From Cordia subcordata (taxonomy: Eukaryota > Streptophyta > Magnoliopsida > Boraginales > Cordiaceae): a DNA stretch of 64,000 nucleotides. The notes under the pieces are model-generated. The model did no database searches. It was not told the DNA's origin and saw nothing but the letters and a program-made list of their open reading frames with translations. The position numbers and the translations under genes are program-made. Positions 9,773 to 19,879 of this stretch are shown here, piece after piece. The stretch lies in the NCBI GenBank assembly GCA_028554755.1, contig JAPTOF010000003.1, positions 2,770,501 through 2,834,500 on the forward strand. The letters are read 5' to 3'. Position 1 is the stretch's first letter. The number at the start of each line of letters is the position of its first letter.

Positions 9773-10948
9773 TAAATAGAAAGAATAAGAAGACATTCTT
9801 CTGCATATATTCTCTTCTCCTTATTCCTTTTTTTAAAAATAATATAATTTAAAATTACCTTTTAAAAAATAACTAACAATATAATTTATAAATTTTAATT
9901 GATTTATTTATTAAAATTAAATTATTAAATAATTTTTGGTCAACAATATTTATTGTTAAAGATATTGGTAGTAGATCACGATTTTTACTAGTACTTTAAT
10001 TTACCCGTGTAGTGGACGGGGATATGTCCAGTTTTTAACTTAAAATTATTTTTATTAAATAACTAATAATATCGTTTATTTTTAACACAATGATCCACTT
10101 TTGAAGGGTTTTTTGGCCCAACACAGTTGAAGCACAACAGATAATTTATGTTAATCATTACTTTAATTCTAGAGGATATACGCTAGAATGCAAAGGCATG
10201 GGGCTGAGAATTGACTGAATAATATGTGCTTATAAGCTGCTGACGTATTTGATAAATAAGGGCTTAAAAGTAACAATGACAGTTAAAGTGACTAAAAAGG
10301 ACATGTCGTTAATTAACATAGTACTTTTTTATGGGTACATTAGTCTTTTCATTAATTTGATCAATTAGCTTTATGGGTACATTAGTCTTTTCATTGATTT
10401 GATCAACGAGCTTCTAAACTCTTAAAAAAAACTAGTGGATGAGTACTTTTTTTTTTCCAACTTATAAGCCATCAAAAAGTGCTTATAAGCTGTGTTTCCA
10501 AACATATAATTTGGTTTATAAGCTGGCCAAATTAACTCCGAGGATTGTATTCTTAACATTATTGTTTTTGCCGATGTTAGGATCGTATAAACACTTCTTC
10601 AAGTATAAAGATACGTCATAGAACAACTTTTTGAGTAGAATGCGAAATATAAATCTTGGATGAACCGGTGTTCAATTGTAGTATTTGGAAATGAAATGAA
10701 AATCTTACTTACCCAACCAAAAAAAAAAAAGAATTTTCTGTATTTGTCCCAATGAACAATATGTACGTAAAGTGTTATAATTTTAATTTTTGTCCGAAAA
10801 TTTTCCATTAGTTCAGTATTCCCAGAATCGTGGAACTTAGATATGTAAATAAGTGCATCATTCTTGTGATTATATTTTGCTTTCAGAGGGTTATTATTGT
10901 CTGCGATTACTGATACATACACTCACATATAATGTTATCTTGTGTCTG

Positions 10949-10955
10949 TATATAA
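10949..10955 (+). promoter_or_regulatory. candidate TATA box of repeat-protein gene copy B
   Basis: TATATAA lies about 300 bp before the ATG of copy B, inside sequence conserved with copy A's promoter (TTTCACTTTCTTCA and TTCTTCATTGCTCAAGAG follow in both). The leader carries no obvious intron signal. Confidence 0.45.
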
Positions 10956-11250
10956 CTACATATTGCACTCTAATTTGAAGTTTCACTTTCTTCACTGGCA
11001 ATCTTCTTCCTCACTTTTCAAGAAAAATTGTTCATTTAGATACTTCTTTTTATTGAAAGTTCTTCATTGCTCAAGAGAAGTGTTTTCTTTTTTTTTTTTC
11101 TTGTGGGTTTTAATTTTGGAAACTAGTTCATTTATAAGATAGTTCTTTTTTATTGAATCAAATCTCCACTGCATTCGAGAAAAGTATAATTAATTTTCTC
11201 TAGTCGCTTTAAATTTTCATCATCAAGTTGGTCAAAAAAGAGAAGAAATC

Positions 11251-11440
11251 ATGAAAAGAAAATCAAGATACAGTAGGCGTGATTATATGCTTGGAGAAGG
11301 CGATTCAGGGCTTGATGACGATGATGCAGCCGCGGCTTTGAATCTTGTTTATATGAAGAATAAACCGGTGGATGCGAAAACGCTTCAGCAATTGAAACAA
11401 GAGAAGGGAAAAAACAGGAAATCACGAGAGACTAATAAAG
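11251..11440 (+). CDS. acidic-repeat protein copy B, 5' part (interrupted)
   Basis: This segment encodes 63 residues plus one base. It starts MKRKSRYSRRDYMLGEGD, matching copy A's N-terminus, and contains DSGLDDDDAAAALNLVYMKN and TLQQLKQEK, a diverged first repeat unit. The reading frame is cut at 11,440/11,441 by a copia LTR, which adds only one codon (GTG) before a stop. Deleting the element with one target duplication joins this piece in frame to 16,355 onward. Unless the element is spliced out, only a 64-aa peptide can be made. The intact start and frame argue for recent loss of function or a still transcribed allele. Confidence 0.7.
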
Positions 11441-11844
11441 TGTAGGAAACTATTTTGGATTTACAAATACTTAGACAAATTTGAGAACACAAGGAAGAAT
11501 AAAATTACCACTAAATATGATATGTATTGAATATAAAATTCTTAAAGTATATAGGCTGCTGTCTTTATAATAGAACTCACTTTTCTCTTAATATTTTCTT
11601 CTTTCCACTCACTCTTTTTCCTTTTCTCTCTTGCTTGTCAAAACACTTTGTAAAGCACTCCTATTTATACTAGTACTAGCCTACTCCATGCATTTAATGA
11701 ATATCTAGGAAAACTAAACACATTTAACTAAGTTCATCGCTATCAAAGATGTATCATGTATATACATGAATTTCCCTTTGCTAAGTTCCATGAACCAATC
11801 ATTATTCCTTGTATCTAATTAATTTTGGTTTGCATTCTCCAACA
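11441..11844 (-). repeat. 3' LTR of the first copia element
   Basis: On the minus strand it begins TGTTGGAGAATGCAAACC and ends CAAAATAGTTTCCTACA. It lies next to the target duplication ATAAAG on its left and the polypurine tract on its right. It pairs with the LTR at 15,949-16,348. Confidence 0.9.
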
Positions 11845-11851
11845 CCCCCCT

Positions 11852-12763
11852 TCAAACCAAAATCATCCTCATGCCAAGTAAAGATCTTAACTTCTTGAAT
11901 GCATTAGCTGGTAGTGCCTTCGTGAAAATATCTGCCATTTGATTTGAAGTGTTGTAATACTCCAGCGAAATTATCTTCATCTTGACATGCTCTCGCAAGA
12001 AATGATACCTGAGATCAATATGTTTGCTCCTTCCATGTTGCATTGGATTCTTTGACAGCTCAATTGCAGATTTGTTATCAACATATATGACAGTTGAATC
12101 TTCTTGTGGATGATTAAGTTCCTTCAACAAATTCTTTAGCCAAATTGCTTCACAAATTGCTGAAGATATTACAATATACTCAGCTTCACATGATGATAAG
12201 ACTACCACGCTTTGTTTCTTTGATGTCCAATCGAAAGCTGTCGATCCCAGAAAGAACACATAACTAGTTGTACTTTTCCTTGCATCTTGGTCACCTCCCC
12301 AATCACTGTCGGAATACCCATACAATGAAGCATCATCCTTATTGGAGTATAAAAGGCCAAAATTTATGGTACCTTTAATATATCTCAAAATCCTTTTTGC
12401 TACAAGCCAATGAGACTCTTTAGGTGATTCCATATACTGGCTTAAAAGACTAACACCATAGACAATATCCGGCCTAGTGATTGTGAGGTAACGCAAACTT
12501 CTAATCAAGCTCTTGAAAAGGGTGGGATTAATAAATTTTCCTTCTTCATTTTTTGTCATTCTTAAACCAGGAGCAATAGGAATTTCCATTAGATTGCAAT
12601 TCTCCATCCTAAATTTTTCAAGTAGCTCAGTGGCATACCTTTTTTGTAATATGAAAATGCCATCATCTTGTTGATGCACTTCAATGCCAAGAAAAAAGGA
12701 CACAAGCCCAGCATCTATCATTTCGAATTCTTTGAACATTGCTTGTTTGAATTCATCAAACAT
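11852..12763 (-). CDS. copia polyprotein fragment: end of reverse transcriptase and RNase H
   Basis: A 303-codon open segment. It contains FKEFEMIDAGLVSFFLGIEV (reverse transcriptase thumb region), PDIVYGVSLLSQYM, and the RNase H region with YSDSDWGG, SCEAEYI and HIDLRYHFLRE, ending near DIFTKALP. A single TAG at 12,764-12,766 separates it from the upstream segment in the same frame. Function in a live element would be to copy element RNA into DNA and degrade the template. Confidence 0.85.
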   Translation of the reverse strand: MFDEFKQAMFKEFEMIDAGLVSFFLGIEVHQQDDGIFILQKRYATELLEKFRMENCNLMEIPIAPGLRMTKNEEGKFINPTLFKSLIRSLRYLTITRPDIVYGVSLLSQYMESPKESHWLVAKRILRYIKGTINFGLLYSNKDDASLYGYSDSDWGGDQDARKSTTSYVFFLGSTAFDWTSKKQSVVVLSSCEAEYIVISSAICEAIWLKNLLKELNHPQEDSTVIYVDNKSAIELSKNPMQHGRSKHIDLRYHFLREHVKMKIISLEYYNTSNQMADIFTKALPANAFKKLRSLLGMRMILV

Positions 12764-12766
12764 TTT

Positions 12767-13921
12767 TTAGCTATTCCCAGTAAAAAGTAAATCATCCACA
12801 TAAAGAGAAGCTATAAGCATTTCACCTTGCTTATTTTTCTTTGTGTAAACTGCATGCTCTAGAGGACATTTGATGAAGTCATTCTCTTGAAAATATTTAT
12901 CAATTCGAGAATTCCATGCTTGGGGGGCATGTTTTAGTCCGTACAAAGCCTTCTTCAAATGATACACCTTGTCCTTTTGTCCTTTGTTTACGAAGCCTTC
13001 AGGTTGATCAACATAGACTTCTTCCTCAAGTATTCCATTCAAAAAAGCTGACTTAACATCTAAATGGAATATCTTCCAACGATGATGTGCTGCAAGAGAT
13101 ATCAACATTCTCACCGTGTCAAGTCGAGCAACTGGAGAAAAAACTTCTTGGTAGTCAATCCCATATTTTTGCTTGTAACTTTTTGCGACAAGCCTTGCCT
13201 TGTAACGGTCAATCTTTCCATCTGCTGTCCTTTTAATTCTATACACCCATTTGACACCAATAGATTGTTGTCCTTCAGGAAGTGAAGTTAGCTCGCATGT
13301 GTCATTCTTTTCAATGGAACACATTTCCTCCACCATTGCTTTCTTCCAACAATCCTCTTTGACAGCTTCTTTAAAGGACAACGACTCATGATCAGCATAG
13401 AGACATAGCAAATCTACCTCTTCAGTTTCTTCATAGATCTCTCTTAGACTACAACTCTTGATTGGTGGAGATGAAGAACTCCCAGGGCTTGAAATTGGTG
13501 AGCTTTGATTTTGAGAAGTTCTAGCATGATGAGGAATCGCCACTATTTGTTTTGGAATTTCTTGCCTTGTCATTTCTTCTTCTTCAATTTCAAGTTGATT
13601 TTCTTTACTTGAACCTTCTCCATCCATTCTCCATGTTTCATTTTCACAAAAAACAATGTCTCTACTTACCACTATTTTATTAGTTAGTGGATTGTAGAGC
13701 TTGTAGGCTTTTGACTCTTCACTATAACCAACAAGAATACATTTCTCACCTCGATTATTTATCTTTTTCCTTTTCGCCTCTGGTACATGTGCATAGACTA
13801 CACAACCAAAGACCCGAAGATGGCTAACAGTTGGTTTGTGGCCAGTCCAGGCTTCCTGCGGTGTCATATTTTTCACACTTTTGGTTGGACATCTATTCAA
13901 CAAATAAGTTGTACACGCCAC
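12767..13921 (-). CDS. copia polyprotein fragment: integrase C-terminus and reverse transcriptase
   Basis: A 384-codon open segment. It covers the end of integrase (CPTKSVKNMTPQEAWTG, LRVFGCVVYAHVPEAKRKK) and the reverse transcriptase, with GVKWVYRIKRTADGKIDRYK, FHLDVKSAFLNGIL and the catalytic YVDDLLFTG box intact. It is bounded by single in-frame stops on both sides, which suggests modest decay. Confidence 0.87.
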   Translation of the reverse strand: MACTTYLLNRCPTKSVKNMTPQEAWTGHKPTVSHLRVFGCVVYAHVPEAKRKKINNRGEKCILVGYSEESKAYKLYNPLTNKIVVSRDIVFCENETWRMDGEGSSKENQLEIEEEEMTRQEIPKQIVAIPHHARTSQNQSSPISSPGSSSSPPIKSCSLREIYEETEEVDLLCLYADHESLSFKEAVKEDCWKKAMVEEMCSIEKNDTCELTSLPEGQQSIGVKWVYRIKRTADGKIDRYKARLVAKSYKQKYGIDYQEVFSPVARLDTVRMLISLAAHHRWKIFHLDVKSAFLNGILEEEVYVDQPEGFVNKGQKDKVYHLKKALYGLKHAPQAWNSRIDKYFQENDFIKCPLEHAVYTKKNKQGEMLIASLYVDDLLFTGNS

Positions 13922-13930
13922 TGCTTCAGC

Positions 13931-14932
13931 CTAGAATTTTTTTGATAAATTTTTCTCCTTCAACATAGTCCTTGTCATGTTAAGAATTGTGCGATTTTTC
14001 CTCTCTGCAATGCCATTTTGTTGTGGGGTATATGAAGCTGAAAATTGTTGCTTAATACCCTGTTTTTTGCAAAAGTCTTGAAAATCTTTTGAGGTGTATT
14101 CGCCGCCTCTGTCAGATCTGAGAATTTTAATTTTGCAACCACTCTCCGTTTCAACGGATGCCTTGAAATTTTTAAAAATATCAAAAGCAGCTGATTTTTC
14201 TTTCAAAAAATAAACCCATAGCTTTCTGATGAAATCATCAATGAACGAAATAAAATACTTGTTACCTTCGAGAGATGATGTCTCAAAAGGTCCACAAATA
14301 TCTGTGTGCACCAGGTGTAAAGGTGTATAAGCCCTCCAGGATTTTCCACTTTGAAAACTATTTCTTTGCTGCTTACCAAGACTGCACGCTTCACATACAT
14401 ATTCTGTCTTTTCAATTGATGGTAACCCATGGACCATGTTTGAATTGGACAAAAGCTTGAGACCGTTAAAGTTCAAGTGTCCAAAACGAAGATGCCATTT
14501 CCATGACTCATTATTAATCAATCCTTGAAGGCACTTCTCAAAACTCATACTTAGATGCAGCAGAAACATATGGTTGCTTGACATTTGAACTTTTGTGATA
14601 AGTCTTCCATGTGCATATCTCAAGAACAAAGAAAGATTCTCTATGTGTATTACATACCCTTTTTCAAGTAGTTGCCCTACACTTAAAATATTGCTTTTCA
14701 TGTTGGGTACATAATACACATTAGAGATAAATTGTGCAGCACCATTCTTTTGATAAAATTTAATTTTACCTTTGCCTTTCACTGCTAATTTGGATGAATA
14801 TCCCAGGCTCACATTACCATCCACATTTTCTTCAAGTTCCTCAAAAAGTTCTTTTTTCCCGCACATATGATTGCTTGCTGCCGAGTCAAGATACCAAACA
14901 TCAATTTGATGTCTAGACTCTTCATGTGCCAA
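13931..14932 (-). CDS. copia polyprotein fragment: protease and integrase core
   Basis: A 333-codon open segment. It starts just before the aspartic protease signature WYLDSAASNHMCG, followed by the GAG-pre-integrase zinc region (HLRFGHLNFNGL, CEACSLGKQ). The integrase catalytic core follows, with HTDICGPFE, DDF, SDRGGEYTS and TPQQNGIAERKNRT. The Asp, Asp, Glu catalytic positions appear present. It is separated from the reverse transcriptase segment by one stop codon. Confidence 0.87.
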   Translation of the reverse strand: MAHEESRHQIDVWYLDSAASNHMCGKKELFEELEENVDGNVSLGYSSKLAVKGKGKIKFYQKNGAAQFISNVYYVPNMKSNILSVGQLLEKGYVIHIENLSLFLRYAHGRLITKVQMSSNHMFLLHLSMSFEKCLQGLINNESWKWHLRFGHLNFNGLKLLSNSNMVHGLPSIEKTEYVCEACSLGKQQRNSFQSGKSWRAYTPLHLVHTDICGPFETSSLEGNKYFISFIDDFIRKLWVYFLKEKSAAFDIFKNFKASVETESGCKIKILRSDRGGEYTSKDFQDFCKKQGIKQQFSASYTPQQNGIAERKNRTILNMTRTMLKEKNLSKKF

Positions 14933-15002
14933 AAGAAGTGTGTCTTCCTCGTTTTCTTGCTTGGAGGTTTGAAGAAAATTATATTGTTTTTCATTGTTAT
15001 TC

Positions 15003-15916
15003 CAACATTCAGAAGCATAGTGACCGAATTTGTGGCAATTGTAACATTCAATATTTTTCCGGTTTCCACGCCCTTATCCACGACCAGCTCTTCCTCTACC
15101 TCTTCCTCTGCCTCGTTGATTTTCAAATTTTTTTATTTCTTCTTGTTGATGTAAGTTTCGAAAATTACCTCTACCTCGAGCTCTTCCTTGATCACCACGT
15201 CCTCCATGTTGAGAACCTCCACCTCTTGATTTTTGGTCTTATAAATTAAGCTTTGATTCCAAAGCTTGCTCTACGGTGCTAACATTAGAATTCTTTTGAA
15301 TACGTTGCTCATGCACTTGGAGTGATCCCATCAACTGTTCAATTGTGAGTTGATCCAGGTCTTTTGACCCTTCAATTGCAACCACCACATGCTCAAAAGA
15401 CTTTGTAAGTGATCGCAATATTTTCTCAACAACTCAAACATCTTCAATAGTTTCTCCATTTCTTTTCAACTGATTAACAATTGAAAGTAAGCGAGAAATA
15501 ATTAGAAATTAATTCACCTTCTTTCTTGTGAGCATTTTTAAATTCGCCTCGAAGTGTTTGCAAATGAACTCTTTTAACACGATCCACTCCTTTGAACAAA
15601 GTGGTGAGTTTGTCCGATGCTTCTTTACTTAATTTTGTTCTGCAATTTTCTCTAATATGGACTCGCCTATACCTTGGTAAAGCAAAAATAATGCCTTTTT
15701 ATCTTTCTTTCTTAATTCACGCAATGATTGTTTTTGCTTCGCATTCAAAGTTGCTTCAGCTTCCGCCGTGGGTTCTTCACATCCATCCACAATAATCTCC
15801 CAAAGGTCTTGAGAACCAAAGAGAGCCTTCATTTGAATACTCCAACTTCCATAATTGTCTACAGTGAGTTTTGGAAGTTGAGGTTGTACAAAATTGTTCG
15901 CCATGGAAGAATTCAC
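15003..15916 (-). pseudogene. copia Gag region (broken)
   Basis: The N-terminal 95 codons (15,629-15,916) are open and read like a copia Gag: PQLPKLTVDNYGSWSIQMK, then LWEIIVDGCEEP. Frameshifts and stops follow. A CCHC zinc knuckle, CYNCHKFGHYASEC, is intact near 15,003-15,050 after an Arg/Gly-rich stretch. Gag normally packages element RNA into particles, and this copy cannot make a full-length one. Confidence 0.75.
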
Positions 15917-15948
15917 ACTCTCAATTTACCGTGGCTCTGATGCCACTA

Positions 15949-16348
15949 TATTGGAAACTATTTTGGATTTACAAATATTTAGACAAATTTGAGAGCACAA
16001 GGAAGAATAAAATTACCACTAAATATGATATATATTGAATATAAAATTCTCAAAGTATATAGGGTACTGCCTTTACAATAGAACTTACTTTTCTCTCAAT
16101 ATTTTCTTATTTCCACTCACTCTTTTTCCTTTTCTCTCTTGCTTGTCAAAAAACTTTATAAAGCACTCCTATTTATACTAATACTAGCCTACTCTATGCA
16201 TTTAATGAATATCTAGAAAAACTAAACACATTTAACTAAGTTTATGGCTATCAAAGATGTATCATGTATGTACATGAATCTCCCTTTGCTAAGTTCCATG
16301 AACCAATCATTATTCCTTATGTCTAATTAATTTTGGTTTGCATTCTCC
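15949..16348 (-). repeat. 5' LTR of the first copia element
   Basis: It matches the LTR at 11,441-11,844 with about 24 hand-counted differences. It is followed (minus strand) by the primer-binding site. Its outer end is shorter than the partner's by three or four bases and directly abuts ATAAAG of the host gene. Confidence 0.88.
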
Positions 16349-16354
16349 ATAAAG

Positions 16355-17316
16355 ATGGTAAACTTCACATTTTTGATAGATTTCAAGACTCGAAAGAAAA
16401 TCCTCTGGGACTCCAGAATGGGAAGTATGGTTCAAAGCTTGATGAAAATGATGATGATTCAAAGCTTGATGAAAATGATGCCATTGCCCCTTTTCGCGCT
16501 TTTGATTTGAATCAGAAAATTGCAGAAGATGATGAAGCATCTGATGAATTGCTGCAAGACCCGAAAGAAAAGTTTCTTGGAGGTGAATCTGGAGACCCTG
16601 GAGATGGTAAACTTGAGCCTGGAAAATATGATTCAAATCTTGATAAAAATGATGCCATTGTGAGTTTTCGCACTTTTGATTTGAATCAGAAAATTGCAGA
16701 AGATGATGAAGCATCTGATGTATTGCAAGACCCTAAAGAAAAATTTGTGAAAGCTGATTTTGGAGAAAATAGAGATGGTAAGCTTCAGCTTGGAAAATGT
16801 GACTCAAAGCTTGACGAAAATGACGCTGTTGCAGGTTTTGCCCTTCCTGATTTGAATCAGAAAATTGCAGAAGAAAATGAAGCAACTGGTGAATTGCAAG
16901 ACGACCCGAAAGAAAAAATTTTTGTGAAAGGTGGTGAATTTGGAGACACCGGAGATGGTAAAGTTGAGCATGGAATGTATGATGTAAAGATTGAGCTCGG
17001 CAGGAATGTGGTTTCGGCTTTGAATCGCAAAATCTTGGACGATGAAGCAGTTCATAGATTACAAGGCGTGGAAGGAAAATCCATCAAAGTTGATGCCATT
17101 GGAGACATTGAAGGTGTTGTTAAAGATCACCAGCAAAAACGAAAATCTAAAAAGAAGCCTGCTGGGAGAAAAGTAAGTTACTCGTGGCGTATATTTTCGA
17201 TCTTACTCATCCACCTAGTACGATAAGACTTGGCTTATTTTAATTTCCTGATATTTTTTCCGTGTTTTTGCTCTTATTAGGCCTCCACCTCAGATCCCGG
17301 AAATCGTCATTCATGA
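16355..17316 (+). CDS. acidic-repeat protein copy B, 3' part with second exon
   Basis: The frame continues directly from 11,440 across the target duplication. 16,355-17,172 encodes the rest of the repeats: about four units, with NGKYGSKL, PGKYDSNL, LGKCDSKL and HGMYDVKI starts. The first carries a short internal SKLDENDD-type duplication. It ends in a basic tail, KRKSKKKPAGRK, that resembles a nuclear localisation signal. An intron with GTAAGT at 17,173 and TTAG at 17,277-17,280 leads to a 36-bp last exon, 17,281-17,316, ending at TGA. With the 5' part the predicted protein is 347 aa. Without removal of the copia element this part has no native start. Confidence 0.7.
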
Positions 17317-18956
17317 GGATTTGGAATCAACAATGCAGAGAAATTGCTTCACAGACAGAGATTTAAAGAAGTAATCTATGTTTCTTCTTTTTTTCACTCG
17401 ACTCTTTTGACTGATCTTGATTGTACTGTGTCAAAACTCTTCAGTATATTAGCTAGAGTAGAGTCATTGTTAAGTGGCTTCACAGTGACATAGTTTTGGG
17501 TTCACAATTTTAATCCAATGAGCAAAATGGAAAACACTACTATCCTTTGCTTGCTCAGCAGCAGTCTTTGCTTCTTGGTTGATCTGCTAACATTGTTTCG
17601 ATTACCTGTAATCTGCCTCACCATTTGTGTGTTCATAATAATTGACCAAAACTTGTGTCGGTCTTTAAAATTTGTCATAAAATTTAACACGTTCTTTTTA
17701 AACAAGTGATAGCGAGAATTCAACTCAACTATTTTGGTAACTTAATTCTAACACTAGGTCAATGATTACTTTATTTAAAACATTAAACTATTGAAAAAAT
17801 TATTACATTTATTTATTGTATTTATACTGTCACTATTTTCTCCGATAGACCCAATTTAGCAAAGTGGGAGGCTCTTTTTAAATTTTACTTCCTTTATGTT
17901 TTGACATTTTGAGTAATTGATAGCGAGCAATATATTATATATAATTCATATCACCACAAGTCATTAGAGTTGTTAAGGACAGATCTATATTTTCTTTTAA
18001 GGATAACGAGAACTGATAGTAGAGACTGTAGAATTTAGAAGTTATAAGAGAGGGAATTTAATCTAAAACTTAAGAGAAGGAAGAGTCAAATGTATTTTAT
18101 TCGTATTTATATTTTACGAAAATTACATACGGTTCTGTATAATTTTAAAACTATTAAATTATTCCAACACCTTGTGAATGTCCTAGCTTCAAAGTAGCTT
18201 TATCATTCAAAGATGTACAGGAGTTATATAAGTTTGTTTCTTTTCTTCTTTGGGCGATTAATCTACATTAGGGGCATTCATGGAGTGATTTTTCATTCTT
18301 GGAAATCTCATTGTTAGGAATGGGATTTTTAGGAATGTTTTTATCAAGAACGTAACTAACGGGTTGGAACAATCAAAATATTCCTGAAAATATTTCATCA
18401 AATTCTCGGAAATTGGGTGTAAAAGTGACTCACATATGTCAAAAATTTTTCATGTTATGTCTCGTATCGTTTTACCTTGTATATTGGTGTTGTTGGTGTT
18501 TTTCTTCTAATAAAAAGAAAGAAATAAGGAAAGAGAAGAGGAGTAAATCTGGAACACTTTTTGAGTTTTCAGAGAGAAACAACTCCTTCTCATTCTTTTA
18601 TATAAAGAACATGCATATGATTATTTAATTAACTTTTTTTTTAGCTAAAGATCATGGTTATCACCCAAGAGAGCTTGGGTTATCAATTTTAGAAACCACA
18701 TGCAGATCTAGTTAGGCCGTGATTGTTCACTTTATATTATCAGGGCTGTGATATTTTCCAGTCTCGTAGGAGTACTCTATCTATGAATTTCCTTAAAAGT
18801 TTAGTGTGTAATATTCGTGATATAATTTTTTGCTCAAAGTATAAAAAGAAAGCAATGATTTAGATATTTGCTTTTGAAATGTGGCTCATAAATACCCCTA
18901 TCCCTTGCTGTTATTGCTATGCCAATGCTTACAGAGGGAATAATATTATGTGAAAA
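17317..18956. other. 3' flank of unit B, no gene seen
   Basis: AT-rich sequence aligned with 7,300-8,560 of unit A, then unique sequence from about 18,415. It includes copy 2 of the dispersed repeat (17,930-18,415). No coding or RNA gene is supported. Confidence 0.5.
17930..18415 (+). repeat. dispersed ~550-bp repeat, copy 2
   Basis: It starts near CACCACAAGTCATTAGAG and runs through AACTATTAAATTATTCCAAC to TCAAATTCTCGGAAAT. It is more similar to the copy at 44,285-44,850 than to the copy at 8,030 (shared CATTAGAG, ACACCTTGTGAATGTCCT and GGGCGATT). Confidence 0.7.
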
Positions 18957-19536
18957 GTGCAACCAAAAATGGAGCCCTTAAACCCGCAGCTAGAAACATC
19001 TTTGACCTCAGATGATCATGATGAAAGATCTCAAGAAGAGGGAAACAAGAGGGTAAACGATATGCAAGAATTAAGCAATGAACAAAGCAAGACAGATTTG
19101 CAAAATGAGACAGCTAAAGATGGCACATCAGTTGTTTCTGAGGACACATCTCAACCACCTGAGAGTGGAGGTGATTCCTTCCGGAATCAAGGTGGCGGCT
19201 TTTCTGAGGGCAAAGATGTTAGTTTTCCTGCTGGAAAACCAGAATCCGTGGTTGAACCAGAAAAGGTTCACAAGAGATTAGAAGTGCAAAGTCTGCATTG
19301 GGTTCATCTCCTAATGATTCGACAACTTTCAATAATCTAGTGAGTTCACGGTTCGATTCAGCTTTAGAGCCCAAGATTATGGTTGAAGATGAGAAAAAGG
19401 AAAAAAGTATCATATTTAGTGAAAGAAGATCAGCATCTAAACTACGAGCCTGCCGATACCAGATACAGAAATTTGCTGGGTTTATATCCTCGAGAAGAAA
19501 CATCAGCTTCCTCTATAAGCAGTGTAAAAACCATGT
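18957..19536 (+). pseudogene. frameshifted hydrophilic ORF, unidentified
   Basis: From 18,957 (internal ATG at 18,969) the frame encodes an acidic, Ser/Gln-rich stretch (SLTSDDHDERSQEEGNK, DTSQPPESGGDSF). Near 19,265-19,275 the coding-like signal moves to another frame (SSPNDSTTFNNL, then KIMVEDEKKEKSIIFSERR). This looks like the N-terminal part of a gene with a single-base frameshift, or two exons joined by an intron I cannot define. No domain is recognisable. Confidence 0.35.
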
Positions 19537-19879
19537 TTAAGTTCTAAAGCCTATCAACTTCGGATCGAGTCTATACCTAAGAGGACTAGGGGCTATCAAG
19601 GAAGTCCATATTGAGGAGTCACGTAAGAATGAAATCTCAACCTAATGAGACTGGGGCTATTTAGAAAGTGCCTGTCAAGCTATTAAACTTGACAGTTCAA
19701 GAATCGATTAGCGAGGCAAAGCTGAGAAGCATAACATGTTGAACATCTCAAAAGATAGTAAGGGAAATTTTGTTCACTTCAGATAGATTTCAAACTAATA
19801 AGTTTTTAACAATTTCTATCAAGTATGTTACAGGTTAAATTCTTAAAGACAATAGTGTAGCCATGTTATGCCAACCTCA

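Larger units (their letters stand above)
11441..16348 (-). mobile_element. Ty1-copia retrotransposon inserted in repeat-protein gene copy B
   Basis: A 4.9-kb element reads on the minus strand with about 400-bp LTRs at 11,441-11,844 and 15,949-16,348. I count roughly 24 differences between them, about 6%. The primer-binding site TGGCATCAGAGCCA, resembling an initiator tRNA-Met site, lies at about 15,931-15,944. A G-rich polypurine tract (minus strand) lies at 11,845-11,855. Domain order is Gag, protease, integrase, reverse transcriptase, RNase H, which defines copia. The target duplication is (A)TAAAG at 11,435-11,440 and 16,349-16,354. The 5' LTR has lost its last few bases. Several stop codons interrupt the polyprotein, so it is not autonomous as read. 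Confidence 0.92.
8740..18415 (+). repeat. segmental duplication unit B
   Basis: This block is collinear with unit A (about 2,930-8,595). It holds repeat-protein gene copy B and has grown by a Tourist-like MITE (9,012-9,772), an AT-rich insertion at about 10,170-10,770 with GTGCTTATAAGCTG motifs, and a full copia element (11,441-16,348). Unit A has the corresponding empty sites. Confidence 0.7.
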
